This document shows, one piece after another, positions 50,697-60,526 of a stretch of DNA of 64,000 nt. This DNA comes from Methylobacterium cerastii (GTDB lineage Bacteria > Pseudomonadota > Alphaproteobacteria > Rhizobiales > Beijerinckiaceae): positions 1 through 64,000 of the forward strand of contig NZ_BPQG01000056.1 of the NCBI RefSeq assembly GCF_022179125.1. Direction: 5' to 3'. The first letter of the stretch is position 1, and each line of letters begins with the position of its first letter. The position numbers and the translations under genes were made by a program. The notes under the pieces were generated by a model. That model made no database searches, was not told the DNA's origin, and saw nothing but the letters and a program-made list of their open reading frames with translations.

Positions 50697-53600
50697 TCAG
50701 GCCCCCTCGAACCGTCCGCTCGCGTGGGCGAGCATCGTGTAGACCTTGCCCGTCTCGGAGGTGAGGTAGGCGTCGGCGCGGGCCGCGTCCTTGTCGTTGC
50801 GGGCCACGTCGCCGAGCAGGCGCTCGAACTCGCTGACGTAGCGATCGACGGTGCGGCGGAACTCCGCGTCGGCCCGGTAGCGGCGCTGCATCTCCAGGAA
50901 GGTCTGCTTGCCCTGCGGCGTGTAGATCTTGATGTCGAACAGGTTCGGCTCGCCGCGGCGGTAGCGCTCCCACAGGTCCACCGCGGTGCGGTGGTCGATC
51001 ATCCGCGCGATGTCGGCCGAGATCGTCTCCAGGGCGATGCGGCCGGTCTCGACCGCGGCCTTCGACGCCGCCGGGGCGGGGCTCTCGGTGACGCCCGCCT
51101 CGTCCTCGTCGTCGAGGGAGGCGCGCGTCAGCAGGTCGGACAGCCAGCCGCGCTTGTCGCCCGACGCCTGGCCGGATGCGGGCCGGACGGGGGTGGCGGG
51201 GCGGGTGGCTGCGGTCTCGGTCCGGGCCGGCGTCGCCGGCCGCGGGGCGGCGGTCGTCGGCGCGGGTTGTGCGGGGGCGGCCGTCACGGTCGCCTTGGTT
51301 GGCGCCGTCGCGGCGGGCGCGGGCTGCGCCGGGGCGGTGCGGGCGGCAGGCGCCGAACGCGCGCCCGCTTCCGCCGTCCGCCGCTGCTCGTTCGCCTGCG
51401 GCTGGACCACGTCGACCGCGCGGTTGGAGCGGGCGACGAGGGCCGAGAGCTCGTTCAGCGCCTTGATCTGGTCCGAGACCACCCGGCGCATCTCGCCGGC
51501 GGCGTCCTGGGTCTCCTGCGGCAATTCCAGCACGCCGCGGGCGAGGTCGGCGCGGGTGGCGTCGAGCTCGGTCCGGATCGCCCCGGCCATCTCGCGCATG
51601 CCGGCGACCGACTCGCCGAAGCGGGCCTGCGCCTCCGCGAAGACGGTGCGCATCTCGGCCGAGGCGGCGGCGATGGCGACGCGGACGGCCTCGGTGGTCT
51701 TCTCGCCCTCCGTGCCGGCATCGGTCCGCAGGCCTTCGAAGGCCCCGGCGACGCGGGTGCCGGCGGCCTCGGCCGACTGGGTCAGGCTCTCGCCGACGGC
51801 GCGCGCCCGCTCCTCGGCGGCGCGTAGTGCGCGCTCGATGCCCTCGGCGAAGGCCGCGGTCCGGCTCTCCAGCGCGACCGAGCGCTCCTGCAGGCCGGCC
51901 AGAGCCGTCTCGACCGCTTCCCCGCGGCCCGACAGGCTGGCGGCGAGCCGGTTCTCGACGCCTTCGAGCGAGCCGGCCGCGCGGCCGAGTTCGGAGACGT
52001 GGGTGCGCGACTGCTCGGCGAGCGCACGGCTGCGCCCGTCGAGGGCTTCGGCGAGGTTCGTGGCCTCGCGCACGGCACCCTCGGCGACGCCGCGCAGGGC
52101 CTCGACCTGAGCCGAGACGCCTTCGCTCGCCGTCCCGGTCTGCGTCGCCACGTCCTGCAGCGCCGACTGGATCTGGTGGACGCGCTCGGCGAGCTCGCCC
52201 TCGACCGCGCCGAGGTTGGCGTTGGCGCCGACCAGCAGATCCTTGAGCGCGGCGTTCGCCCCCTCGATCCGGGCGACCACGCCGCCGAGGTCGCGCCGCA
52301 GGCGCTCGTTGACCTCCGACAGGCCGGCGATGGAGCGGGCGGCCCCGTTCTCGACCGCGGCGCGCAACGCCTCGGCGGATTCCCGCGACTGGGCGGTGAG
52401 CGCCTCGGTGCGCTCGCGCAGCGCCTCGATCAGCGGCTGCCCGGTCTCGGCCAACGCCCGCTCGATCGCTGTGCCGCGCTCGGCCAGGGCGCCGGAGAGC
52501 TGCAGCACCGGCCCGTCGATGACCGCGCGCAGGCGCTCGATATGGCCCTTCATCGTGTCCGTGACCGAGCGGCCGGTGCCGTCGACGCGCTCGACCAGGG
52601 CTTCGCCGCCCTCCTCGATGCCGCGCACGATCGTCTCGGCGCTCTGCGCCAGGCGGCGCGCCAGGGCTTCGCCACGCGCGTCGACCAGGCTGCCGAGCGC
52701 GACGGCGCGGCGCTCGAAGCCTGCGGACAGGGCCTCGGTCCGCTCGTCGAGCAGGGCCGCCATCGCGGCGTTGCGTTCGTCGAGGGTGGTGCCCAGCATC
52801 GCGCTGTGGCCGTCGGTGAGCGCCGCGTGGTCGCGGGCGCGCTGGTCGAGGGCCGCCACCAGGGAAGCCATGCGCTCCTCGACGAGGCCGGCGAAGGCGT
52901 CGTGGCGGTCGTCGAACGCCGTGGCGATCGCATCGCCGCGCGAGGCCACCAGGGTGGCGAAGGTCTTCATCCGGCTGTCGATGCGCTGGGTGAAGGCCTC
53001 GCTGCGGCCGTCGACGCTCACGGTCAGGGCCGTGCCCTGCGCCTCGACGGTCTTGGCGAAGGCCTCGGTCCGGGTCTGCAGCAGGTCGGCGAGGTCGGCC
53101 ATGCGGGCGTCGAACGCCGCGGTGATCGCCCGGGTGCGGGCCTCGACGTCGCCGCCGAGCGCCGTGGTGCGGTTCTCCAACAGGTGCTCGATCGTGCCGG
53201 TCGCCTCGTCGAGCAGGGCGCGCAGGCCCTCCATGCGAGCCGCGACCGTGCGGGAGAAATGCTCGGCGCGATCTTCGACGGCGTTGCCGAGGGCGTGGCC
53301 GCTCTCGTCGAACAGGGTGCGCAGGGTCTGCGTACGGGTATCCACGGTCTCGGCGAGCTGCCGGCCACGGCTCTCGACCATCCCGTCGAGGGCTTCGTGG
53401 GCCTCGGAGAAGGCGTCGCGCAGGGCGGCCGTGCGGTCGTCCAGCGTCTGGGTGAGCTGTTGCTGGCGCGCCTCGACGAGCTGCACCAAAGCGGCCGGCG
53501 CCTCGTCCAACACCGCGCGCAGGGCGACGACGCCGGCGTCGACGGTGGTGGCGAGCTGCCTGCCGCGGTTCTCGACCAGCCCGTCGAGGGCCGCGTGGGC

Positions 53601-56600
53601 CTCCGAGAAGACGTCGCGCAGGGCGGCCGTGCGGTCGTCCAGCGTCTGCGTGAGCTGTTGCTGGCGCGCCTCGACGAGCTGCACCAGCGCAGCCGGCGCT
53701 TCGTCGAACACCGCGCGCAGGGCGGCGACGCGGGCGTCGACGGCGGTGGCGAGGTCGTCGCCGCGGCCTTCGACCACGGCGTCGAGGGCGGCGTGCGCCT
53801 GCTCGAACAGGGCGCGCAGCATTTGTGCCCGCGCGTCCACCGTCTTGGCGAACTGCGTGCCCCGGCCGTCGACGAGGTTCGCCAGCGCATCCAGGCGCTC
53901 GTCGAACAGGCTGCCCATCGCCTGGGTGCGGTCGTCCAGCGTGGTGGTGGCGTGGCCGAGCGTCGCCGCGATGGTCTCGACCAGCTCGCGGCCGCGGTTG
54001 TCGAGGGCGTCGTGGAGCGGTCCCATGCGGCCGTCGAGGCTCGACGACAGGGTGGTGGCGTGCTCATCGAGCAGGACGCGGATCTGGTTGGTGCGGGCGT
54101 CGAGCAGGTCGTGGACGGTGCGCACGCCCTCGTCGAGCAGGCCGCTGATGTCCGAGGTGCGGGACGCCAGCGTGCGCCCGAGTCGGCCCTCGCCGTCGCC
54201 GAGCATGCGCTCCGCGTCCGCGATGGTCTGCTGGAGCTTCGCCAGCACGCTCTCGCCGCGCTGATCGATGACCTCGCCGAGCGAGGTGCCGCCGCGGTCG
54301 AACAGGCGGGCCAGCTCGGTGATGCGGCCGCCGATGGCGCCGAACACCATGCGGCCCTTCTCGTCGAGCTCGCTCGACATCGCGGCGGTGCGCTCGTCGA
54401 TGAGGTGGCCGAGCAGGTCCGAACGCTCGGCGAAGGCGCGCCGCACCGCTTCGGTCTGGGTGGCCAGCGCCGCGTCGGCGCTGGTGGCGCGCTCCTCGAT
54501 CAGCGCGACGAGTTCCTGGACGCGCCCGGCGAGGGCGGCGTCGATGCCGCCGGTCCGCTCCTCAATGGCGCGGGTGAGGTCGGCGACGCGCGCCGCCATC
54601 GCGGCGTCGATCCCGCTGGTGCGGCTCTCGATGGTCGCGACGAGCTCGCGGGTGCGGCCGCCGAGTTCCTCGTCGATCGCGCGGGTGCGGCTTTCGATCA
54701 GGCGGATCGCCTCGAAGGCCTGGGCACCGAAGCGCTCGTCGACCAGGCGGCTGCGCTCCTCCAGCGCCGCGCCGATCGCTTCCAGGCGGCCGAGCACGCC
54801 GGTGTCGAAGCGTCCGGCCCCCTCGTCGAGGCGGCGCGCCATCTCCTCGCTGCGCTCGGCGAGGGCGTCGCTGAGGGCGGCGGCACGGGACGCGATGTCC
54901 TGGCCCAGGCCCGCGGCACGGCCGTCCAGCGCCTCGACGAGGTCGCGGCTGCCCTCGGCCATGATCCGCGCCATTTCGCCGGTGCGGCCGATCAGGGCCT
55001 CGTTCAGCGCCGTCGCGCGGGTGCCGAGATGGCCGTCGATGTGGCTCACGAGGTTGGCGAAGGTCTCTCCGATCTCGGCCGAACGCTTGGCGGAGCGGTC
55101 TTCCAGGGCGCCGAGATGCGTCTCGACGGCGTCCCGCGCGTCGCGGGTGCGCTCGACGATGGTCTCGGCGAAGGCCTGGCCCCGGACGGAGATGAGCCGG
55201 TCCATCTCGGCGAGGCTGCCGCCCATGGTCTCGCCCAGCGTGGAGGTGTCGCGGGAGATCTTGTCGGCGAGGATGTCGCCGCGGGCGATGATGTCGTGGA
55301 GGGCGGCGAGGCGGTTGCCGATCGTCTCGTCGATCGCCTTCACCCGCACGTCGGCGGTCTCGCCGAAGCTGGCGCCGCTCTGGTGCAGGGCGTCGGCGAC
55401 GCGCGCGCCCTGGGTCGCCACGGCGAGCACGATGTCGCGCCCGGTTCCGGCGATCCGCGCCTGGGTCTCCTCGGCATGGCTGGCGAGCAGGTCGGTGACG
55501 CCGCGGCCGTGTTCGCCGAAGGCCGCCTCGATCGTGCGCATCCGGGCCGACAGCTCCTCGGCGACCTGCTCGGCCGCGCGGGCGATGGCGCCGGTGGTCT
55601 CGTTCGAACGGGTCGAGAACTCGGCGTTGAGCGTGCCCATCGCGGTGCGCAGGGCTTCGATCGCCGCCTCGGCGCGTCCGCCAAGCTGGCCGCCGGCCTC
55701 CTCGGAGGCGGCGCCGATCCGGCCGAGCAGGCCGTTCATGTGGGTCTCGACGGCGCTCGTCACCTCGCCCGAGGTGGCGCGCAGGGCGTCCATGGCGGCG
55801 GAGACGCGGGCGGCCATCTCTGCGGTCTGGGCGGCGGTCGCCCCGTGCGCGGTCGAGGCGGCGAGGGTGATCGCCTCCGCGGCTTCGGCGCTGCGGGCAG
55901 CGAGGTCGGCGGCGGTGTCGGCGAGGCGCCGCTCGAAGATCTGCACGGCCTCGACGGTGCGGGCTTCCAACTCGCCGGTGGCGCCGGCGGCGGAGCGACG
56001 CATCGCCTGCGCCGCCTCGGCTCCGGTGGCGCCGATCGAGACCGTGGTCTCCTCGGCCGAGCGGCGGAAGCTGTCGACGGCCTCGGCGGTGCGCGCCACG
56101 ATCTCGGCCGACAGGGTCGCGATGGTCTCGCGCAGGGACCCGGTCGCACCCGAGGCACCGTGGGCGAAGGTGTCGCCGAGGCTGGCGAAGGCGGCCTCCA
56201 GGCTGGAGGCCGCCTCCTGCGAGCGCAAAGCCACGAGGCTGCCGGCGCGCTCGCCGGCCGCGTCGAGGCGGGTCTCGAGGGCGCCGCCGTGGAGCGTGAT
56301 GGTCTCGTGCAGGCGCCCGGCGATCGCCTCGATGCGGTCGGCGACGACACCGCCGCCGGCGGTGACGGTCTCCGCGATGCGCTCGGCGGTGCCGACGAGG
56401 TCGTCGCGAACCGTGGTCGCGCGGGTGGTGAAGGTCTCGATCACCCCGGCTGCGGCGAGCGCGAGCCCGGCCTGGGCGTCGCGGCCGCGGGCCTCGATCG
56501 ACGCGGCGACGCCGTCGCCGGCGGTCTCGATCTCGGTGCGGAGGGCTGCGCCGCGTCCGGCGATGTCGTCGGACAGGGCGGTGCCGGTCGCCGCGAAATG

Positions 56601-57998
56601 CGCGCGCAGGGCGTCGCCGGTCTCGGCGAAGCGGGCGGTGATCTCGCCGCCGGTCTGGGTGAAGCGCTCGGCCAACGCGTCGCCGCGGCTGAGGAAGGTG
56701 GTCTCCAGGCTTCCCGCCGAGCGCTCGAAGCTTTCGCGCACGGTGGCGCCCTGGCGGTCGAGGGCGTCGATCACGCCGGCGCCGGTCTCGGCGAGCGAGC
56801 GCGCGACCTGGCTGGCGTTCTCGGCCAGCCGCTCGGTGAGCGCGCCGCCGGTGCTCTCGAACACGCGGGTCACGTCGGCGGCCCGGGTCTCGAACGAACG
56901 GGTCAGCGTCTCGCCTACCTCGGCGATCGAGCCGCGCACGCCCTCGCTGGTGGCGGCGAGCCGCGCGATCAGCTCGTCGCCGCGCCCCGACATCACGCCG
57001 ACCACACGGTCGCCCGCCTCGCCCAGCGACGCCGTGATCGCGTCGCCGCGCGCGTCCAGCGCCCCGGTGACGCGCTCGCCGGCTCCGGTCATCGCCGTGA
57101 CGATGCGCTCGGCCGCGCCCTCCAGCTCCTGCGTCAGGCTCTGGTGCGAGCCGGTGATCGCGCCGCGCACCCGCTCGGCGTTGGCGACGATGCTTTCGCG
57201 CTGCGCGACCAGCTCGTCGACGAGCGAGCGGATCCGGATCTCGTTGTCGGAGTAGGCCCGCTCCAGGGTCGCGATCTCGCCGCGCACCAGGGTCTCGAGC
57301 TCGCCGGCCCGGGCGAGCGCCCGCTCGACGCCGTCGCCGACGGCGGCGACTTCGCGGCGCACGGTCTGCGACATCGTCAGCACGGCGTCGGTGGAGAAGC
57401 TTTCGGGCTCGGCCAGGCGGATCGCGACCTCGCCGACGGCGCGCGCCACGAGGCGCATCTCCTGCGCGCGCACGGCCAGCATGCCGGTGATCAGGAACAG
57501 CACCACCGGCCCGACAAGCGCGGCCGCGCCGACGGTCGCCTGCAGCGCGGTGAGGCCCGTGAGGAACCCGCGCAGGTCGCCGCCGGACTGGTTCCAGGCG
57601 AGCAGCGCGAGGCCGTTCACCCAGACGAAGGCCGCGAGCGCGGCGAGGATGTAGGGGGTGCGGGCCGGGCGGACCCGGAGCGTCTGCTGCAGGATGCCGA
57701 TGTTGCGGCGGTCGTCGTTGGCCACGAGGGAGCGGTCGGGCGGCAGCAGGCCGCCCTCGCGGTGGGCGCGCTCGCGGCCGGGCGGCGGCACGTCGGAGGC
57801 GAGCGGCGGATCGAGGTCGAGGCGGGGCGGGCTCAGGCGGCCGGCCTGCTCCTGCAGCGGGTCGCCGTCGCCGACGTCGGGCAGGCGCGGCTCCGCGCGG
57901 GCCTCGGCCTCGGGCGTCAGGACCTCGAGGTTCAGCGCCTGCTCGATCGCAGAGAGCGCCGCCTCGGCCGGGTCCTTCAGCTTCTTCTCGGTGGCCAT
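50697..57998 (-). CDS. Giant growth-pole-ring (GPR/RgsE-like) coiled-coil membrane protein
   Basis: This 2433-residue protein has a cytoplasmic N-terminal region of ~110 residues and two membrane helices (about 115-135 and 152-175). About 1950 residues of apolipoprotein-like helical repeats with 11- and 33-residue periods (DDRTAALRD, EARQQQLTQTL units) follow. A Pro/Ala-rich linker near 2240-2300 leads to a conserved C-terminal domain (ADIARMIDHRTAVDLWERYR, FLEMQRRYRADAEFRRTVDR). This is the layout of GPR of Agrobacterium and RgsE of Sinorhizobium, ring-forming proteins needed for polar growth. Residues ~1420-1552 contain two nearly identical 66-residue units. Confidence 0.85.
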   Translation of the reverse strand: MATEKKLKDPAEAALSAIEQALNLEVLTPEAEARAEPRLPDVGDGDPLQEQAGRLSPPRLDLDPPLASDVPPPGRERAHREGGLLPPDRSLVANDDRRNIGILQQTLRVRPARTPYILAALAAFVWVNGLALLAWNQSGGDLRGFLTGLTALQATVGAAALVGPVVLFLITGMLAVRAQEMRLVARAVGEVAIRLAEPESFSTDAVLTMSQTVRREVAAVGDGVERALARAGELETLVRGEIATLERAYSDNEIRIRSLVDELVAQRESIVANAERVRGAITGSHQSLTQELEGAAERIVTAMTGAGERVTGALDARGDAITASLGEAGDRVVGVMSGRGDELIARLAATSEGVRGSIAEVGETLTRSFETRAADVTRVFESTGGALTERLAENASQVARSLAETGAGVIDALDRQGATVRESFERSAGSLETTFLSRGDALAERFTQTGGEITARFAETGDALRAHFAATGTALSDDIAGRGAALRTEIETAGDGVAASIEARGRDAQAGLALAAAGVIETFTTRATTVRDDLVGTAERIAETVTAGGGVVADRIEAIAGRLHETITLHGGALETRLDAAGERAGSLVALRSQEAASSLEAAFASLGDTFAHGASGATGSLRETIATLSAEIVARTAEAVDSFRRSAEETTVSIGATGAEAAQAMRRSAAGATGELEARTVEAVQIFERRLADTAADLAARSAEAAEAITLAASTAHGATAAQTAEMAARVSAAMDALRATSGEVTSAVETHMNGLLGRIGAASEEAGGQLGGRAEAAIEALRTAMGTLNAEFSTRSNETTGAIARAAEQVAEELSARMRTIEAAFGEHGRGVTDLLASHAEETQARIAGTGRDIVLAVATQGARVADALHQSGASFGETADVRVKAIDETIGNRLAALHDIIARGDILADKISRDTSTLGETMGGSLAEMDRLISVRGQAFAETIVERTRDARDAVETHLGALEDRSAKRSAEIGETFANLVSHIDGHLGTRATALNEALIGRTGEMARIMAEGSRDLVEALDGRAAGLGQDIASRAAALSDALAERSEEMARRLDEGAGRFDTGVLGRLEAIGAALEERSRLVDERFGAQAFEAIRLIESRTRAIDEELGGRTRELVATIESRTSGIDAAMAARVADLTRAIEERTGGIDAALAGRVQELVALIEERATSADAALATQTEAVRRAFAERSDLLGHLIDERTAAMSSELDEKGRMVFGAIGGRITELARLFDRGGTSLGEVIDQRGESVLAKLQQTIADAERMLGDGEGRLGRTLASRTSDISGLLDEGVRTVHDLLDARTNQIRVLLDEHATTLSSSLDGRMGPLHDALDNRGRELVETIAATLGHATTTLDDRTQAMGSLFDERLDALANLVDGRGTQFAKTVDARAQMLRALFEQAHAALDAVVEGRGDDLATAVDARVAALRAVFDEAPAALVQLVEARQQQLTQTLDDRTAALRDVFSEAHAALDGLVENRGRQLATTVDAGVVALRAVLDEAPAALVQLVEARQQQLTQTLDDRTAALRDAFSEAHEALDGMVESRGRQLAETVDTRTQTLRTLFDESGHALGNAVEDRAEHFSRTVAARMEGLRALLDEATGTIEHLLENRTTALGGDVEARTRAITAAFDARMADLADLLQTRTEAFAKTVEAQGTALTVSVDGRSEAFTQRIDSRMKTFATLVASRGDAIATAFDDRHDAFAGLVEERMASLVAALDQRARDHAALTDGHSAMLGTTLDERNAAMAALLDERTEALSAGFERRAVALGSLVDARGEALARRLAQSAETIVRGIEEGGEALVERVDGTGRSVTDTMKGHIERLRAVIDGPVLQLSGALAERGTAIERALAETGQPLIEALRERTEALTAQSRESAEALRAAVENGAARSIAGLSEVNERLRRDLGGVVARIEGANAALKDLLVGANANLGAVEGELAERVHQIQSALQDVATQTGTASEGVSAQVEALRGVAEGAVREATNLAEALDGRSRALAEQSRTHVSELGRAAGSLEGVENRLAASLSGRGEAVETALAGLQERSVALESRTAAFAEGIERALRAAEERARAVGESLTQSAEAAGTRVAGAFEGLRTDAGTEGEKTTEAVRVAIAAASAEMRTVFAEAQARFGESVAGMREMAGAIRTELDATRADLARGVLELPQETQDAAGEMRRVVSDQIKALNELSALVARSNRAVDVVQPQANEQRRTAEAGARSAPAARTAPAQPAPAATAPTKATVTAAPAQPAPTTAAPRPATPARTETAATRPATPVRPASGQASGDKRGWLSDLLTRASLDDEDEAGVTESPAPAASKAAVETGRIALETISADIARMIDHRTAVDLWERYRRGEPNLFDIKIYTPQGKQTFLEMQRRYRADAEFRRTVDRYVSEFERLLGDVARNDKDAARADAYLTSETGKVYTMLAHASGRFEGA
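53343..53738 (-). repeat. 198-bp tandem duplication inside the GPR-like gene
   Basis: Two adjacent 198-bp units are almost identical at DNA level; for example, GTGCGGTCGTCCAGCGTCTG recurs at 53431 and 53629. Each encodes two 33-residue repeat units, so the duplication keeps frame and coiled-coil phase. This indicates recent expansion. Confidence 0.8.
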
Positions 57999-58361
57999 GC
58001 AACGCCTCGTTACGCGATCCCGCGACCGCCGGCGAAAGCCGGAGGCGGAGACACAACTACCCGTTTACCAAGTCAATTTAGACCCCGTCGCCCCCTCGGG
58101 ATACCCGACCGGCGCGTCGGCGCCGGAAATCCTTAACGGAATGGTTACCAAGGCGGGGCGGCCCATGCGGACGGGCCGCCAAACCATGATGCCGCAAGGA
58201 CGATCCGGTGGCGACCGCTTTGCCGCCTGCCCTGTGGACAGCAGGGACGCGGGCAAACCAGACAGGCAAGCTAGAAAGGCAAGAGGGATCGGTAGAAGGG
58301 GAGGTACAGGTCGATGGGCAGGTAATAGGGCATGTGGATGGGCAGGTAGAAGGCGTCGAGC
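57999..58361. other. 363-bp gap between GPR-like and Hpt genes, with short repeats
   Basis: This divergent promoter region has an AT-richer part at 58050-58150. Near the Hpt start are degenerate direct repeats: GATGGGCAGGTA at 58313-58324 and 58337-58348 with related AGGCAAG/GGTAGAAGG units. A minus-strand frame of 33 codons (58271-58372) covers the repeats and reads FYLPIHMPYYLPIDLYLPFY, which may be chance or a small peptide. Confidence 0.4.
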
Positions 58362-58673
58362 ATGGAGACCATCGATCGCGCGCATCTCGCCGCGCAGACC
58401 TTCGGCGACGCCGACCTCGCGGCCGAGCTTCTCGGCCTGTTCGCCGACCAGTGCCGGCGCATCCTGCCGCGCTTGGCCGACCCCGCGCTGCCGGCCCAGG
58501 ACCGCGCCGACCTCGCCCACACCCTGAAGGGCTCCGCGGCCTCCGTCGGCGCCAGCCACGTCCGCGACCTCAGCTCGGCTGCCGAGACGGCGTTGCGCGG
58601 CGGCGGCGACGCCGCCGCGGCGGTGGCCGACCTGGAACCGGCCGTCGCCGCATGCCTCGCCGAGATCGGTTGA
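58362..58673 (+). CDS. Histidine phosphotransfer (Hpt) domain protein
   Basis: This 103-residue single-domain protein is a four-helix Hpt module with the phosphorylated His in DLAHTLKGSAASVGASHVRD near residue 53. It passes phosphate between receiver domains in a phosphorelay. The start has GAAGG upstream. No kinase or receiver gene is adjacent, so the pathway is unknown. Confidence 0.88.
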   Translation: METIDRAHLAAQTFGDADLAAELLGLFADQCRRILPRLADPALPAQDRADLAHTLKGSAASVGASHVRDLSSAAETALRGGGDAAAAVADLEPAVAACLAEIG

Positions 58674-58913
58674 GCGGCCGCCCTCTGCGGCAAAAGCGGT
58701 CGCGCGCGTGCGGTGCGGGAACACCCTGCAGGTTTTCGCGTAGGCCGCAGCAACAAAGGCCGCAGCAACAAACCGCTCGCGTGGGCTTGCTCAGGCGTGC
58801 CCGGACGTCGCCGTGCTTGCAATCCGCGTCATGCCCCGTAAGCAGGCCCAGCGCTCGCCGGACACCTGCCCGCCCGACACTTGCCCGCCCGATCCACGAG
58901 CCCGGAGTCACGG

Positions 58914-59234
58914 ATGCCCAAGATCACCTACGTCGATCATGCCGGAACGGCGAGGACCGTCGAGGGCAGCGTCGGCGCCACCGTCATGGAGACGGCGCTG
59001 CGCAACAACGTGCCGGGGATCGACGCGGAGTGCGGCGGCGCTTGCGCCTGCGCCACCTGCCACGTCTACGTGGCCGACGACTGGGCCGCGGCGGTCGGTC
59101 CGGCCGAGGACATGGAGCAGGACATGCTCGACTTCGCCTCGGACGTGAAGGCGACCTCGCGGCTCTCCTGCCAGATCCGCATCAAGCCTGAGTTCGACGG
59201 CCTCACGGTGACGACGCCGGCCCGCCAGGGATAG
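58914..59234 (+). CDS. Adrenodoxin-type 2Fe-2S ferredoxin
   Basis: This 106-residue protein has the adrenodoxin-like cluster ligands Cys40, Cys46 and Cys49 in ECGGACACATCHVY and Cys86 in RLSCQIRI. Such ferredoxins feed electrons to iron-sulfur cluster assembly or to P450 enzymes, so it could serve the P450 at 25827-27221, though that is speculation. CCCGGAG precedes ATG 58914. Confidence 0.92.
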   Translation: MPKITYVDHAGTARTVEGSVGATVMETALRNNVPGIDAECGGACACATCHVYVADDWAAAVGPAEDMEQDMLDFASDVKATSRLSCQIRIKPEFDGLTVTTPARQG

Positions 59235-59335
59235 AGCGTTTTCCGTCATCCCTGGATCACGGAAAACGCTCTATCTCATTGCGGGGTCGCATTGTCTTCA
59301 CGCGAGCCGGAAACCACCTCGCTTGAAAGTGCTCT
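59233..59335. repeat. Dispersed ~103-bp palindromic element, copy 2 (inverted)
   Basis: This is the reverse complement of the element at 42638-42740 along its whole length, with a hairpin AGAGCGTTTTCCGT to ACGGAAAACGCTCT at 59233-59272. It sits between the convergent ferredoxin and VWA-protein genes and starts right at the ferredoxin stop. Sequence differences in the stem are partly compensated. Confidence 0.8.
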
Positions 59336-59350
59336 CGGCGGTCTGGGCGG

Positions 59351-60526
59351 TCATCGCAGCAGCGCCCGCATCGCGCCGTCGAGGCCTTCAAGGGTCAACG
59401 GGAACATGCGGTCGGAGAACAGCCGCCGCATCATCCCGATCGACTGCGTGTAGCCCCATTGCGGCGTCGGCACCGGATTGAGCCACACCGCCTTCGGGAA
59501 ATGCGCGAGCACCCGCTCGACCCAGGCCGCGCCGGGTTCCTCGTTCCAGTGCTCCACCGAGCCGCCGGGCGCCGCGATCTCGTAGGGGCTCATCGAGGCG
59601 TCGCCGACGAACACCACGCGGTAGTCCGACGGATAGGTTCGGATCACGTCGAGGAGCGGCGTCGTCTCGTCGTGGCGGCGGCGGTTCTCGGTCCATACCG
59701 CCTCGTAGGGGCAGTTGTGGAAGTAGAAGTGCGCAAAATGCTTGAACTCCGAGCGCGCCGCCGAGAATAGCTCCTCGACCTGCTCCACGTGCCAATCCAT
59801 CGAGCCTCCGACGTCGAGGAAGAGCAGAACCTTTACTGCATTGCGCCGTTCCGGCCGCAGGCGCACGTCGATGTAGCCTTGGCGCGCGCTCTCGCGGATC
59901 GTGCCGTCGAGGTCGAGTTCCTCGGCCGCGCCCGTGCGCGCGAAGCGGCGGAGGCGCCGCAGCGCCAGCCGCATGGTGCGGGTGCCGAGCTCGACGGTGT
60001 CGTCGAGGTCCTTGAACTCGCGCTTGTCCCAGACCTTCACCGCGCGGAAGTTGCGGTTGCCGTCCTGGCCGATGCGGATGCCTTCCGGGTTGTAGCCGTA
60101 GGCGCCGAAGGGCGAGGTGCCGCCGGTGCCGATCCACTTCGAGCCGCCCTGGTGGCGCTCCTTCTGCTCGGCAAGGCGCTGCTTCAGGGTCTCGAACAGC
60201 TTGTCCCAGCCGAGCGCCTTCATCTCCGCCTTCTCGGCGTCGGTGAGGTACTTCTCGGCGAGCTTGCGCAGCCATTCCTCGGGGATCGCGGTCGGCGCCA
60301 CCGCTTCGCCGACGGTTTCGAGCCCCTTGAACACCGAGCCGAACACCCGGTCGAACCGATCGAGGTGGGCCTCGTCCTTCACCAGGGCGGTACGGGCGAG
60401 GAAGTAGAACTCCTCCACCCGCTTTTCGGCGAGGTCGCGCTCGAGCGCGCCGAGGAGGATCAGGTACTCGCGCAGCGAGACGGGGACGCGCGCCTCGCGC
60501 AGAGCGGTGAAGAACTGAAGCAGCAT
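59351..60526 (-). CDS. VWA-domain protein (CoxE-like)
   Basis: This 391-residue protein has an N-terminal helical region (FFTALREARVPVSLREYLIL), a conserved GGTSPFGAYGYNPEGIRIG segment, and a VWA domain with the metal site LLFLDVGGSMDWHVEQ, then FYFHNCPYEAVWTENRRRHD and VVFVGDASMSPYEI. CoxE-type proteins usually act with MoxR AAA ATPases in metalloenzyme maturation. No MoxR gene is adjacent in this window. ATG 60526 is chosen over an upstream Arg/Pro-rich extension. Confidence 0.87.
   Translation of the reverse strand: MLLQFFTALREARVPVSLREYLILLGALERDLAEKRVEEFYFLARTALVKDEAHLDRFDRVFGSVFKGLETVGEAVAPTAIPEEWLRKLAEKYLTDAEKAEMKALGWDKLFETLKQRLAEQKERHQGGSKWIGTGGTSPFGAYGYNPEGIRIGQDGNRNFRAVKVWDKREFKDLDDTVELGTRTMRLALRRLRRFARTGAAEELDLDGTIRESARQGYIDVRLRPERRNAVKVLLFLDVGGSMDWHVEQVEELFSAARSEFKHFAHFYFHNCPYEAVWTENRRRHDETTPLLDVIRTYPSDYRVVFVGDASMSPYEIAAPGGSVEHWNEEPGAAWVERVLAHFPKAVWLNPVPTPQWGYTQSIGMMRRLFSDRMFPLTLEGLDGAMRALLR

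Noticed and set aside
51999-58136. 2045-codon open frame on the plus strand opposite the GPR-like gene
   Set aside because: It is a mirror of the repetitive GC-rich coiled-coil gene; its translation is low-complexity (QGARQ, VEGR runs), and it has no independent motifs, whereas the minus frame has clear domains.
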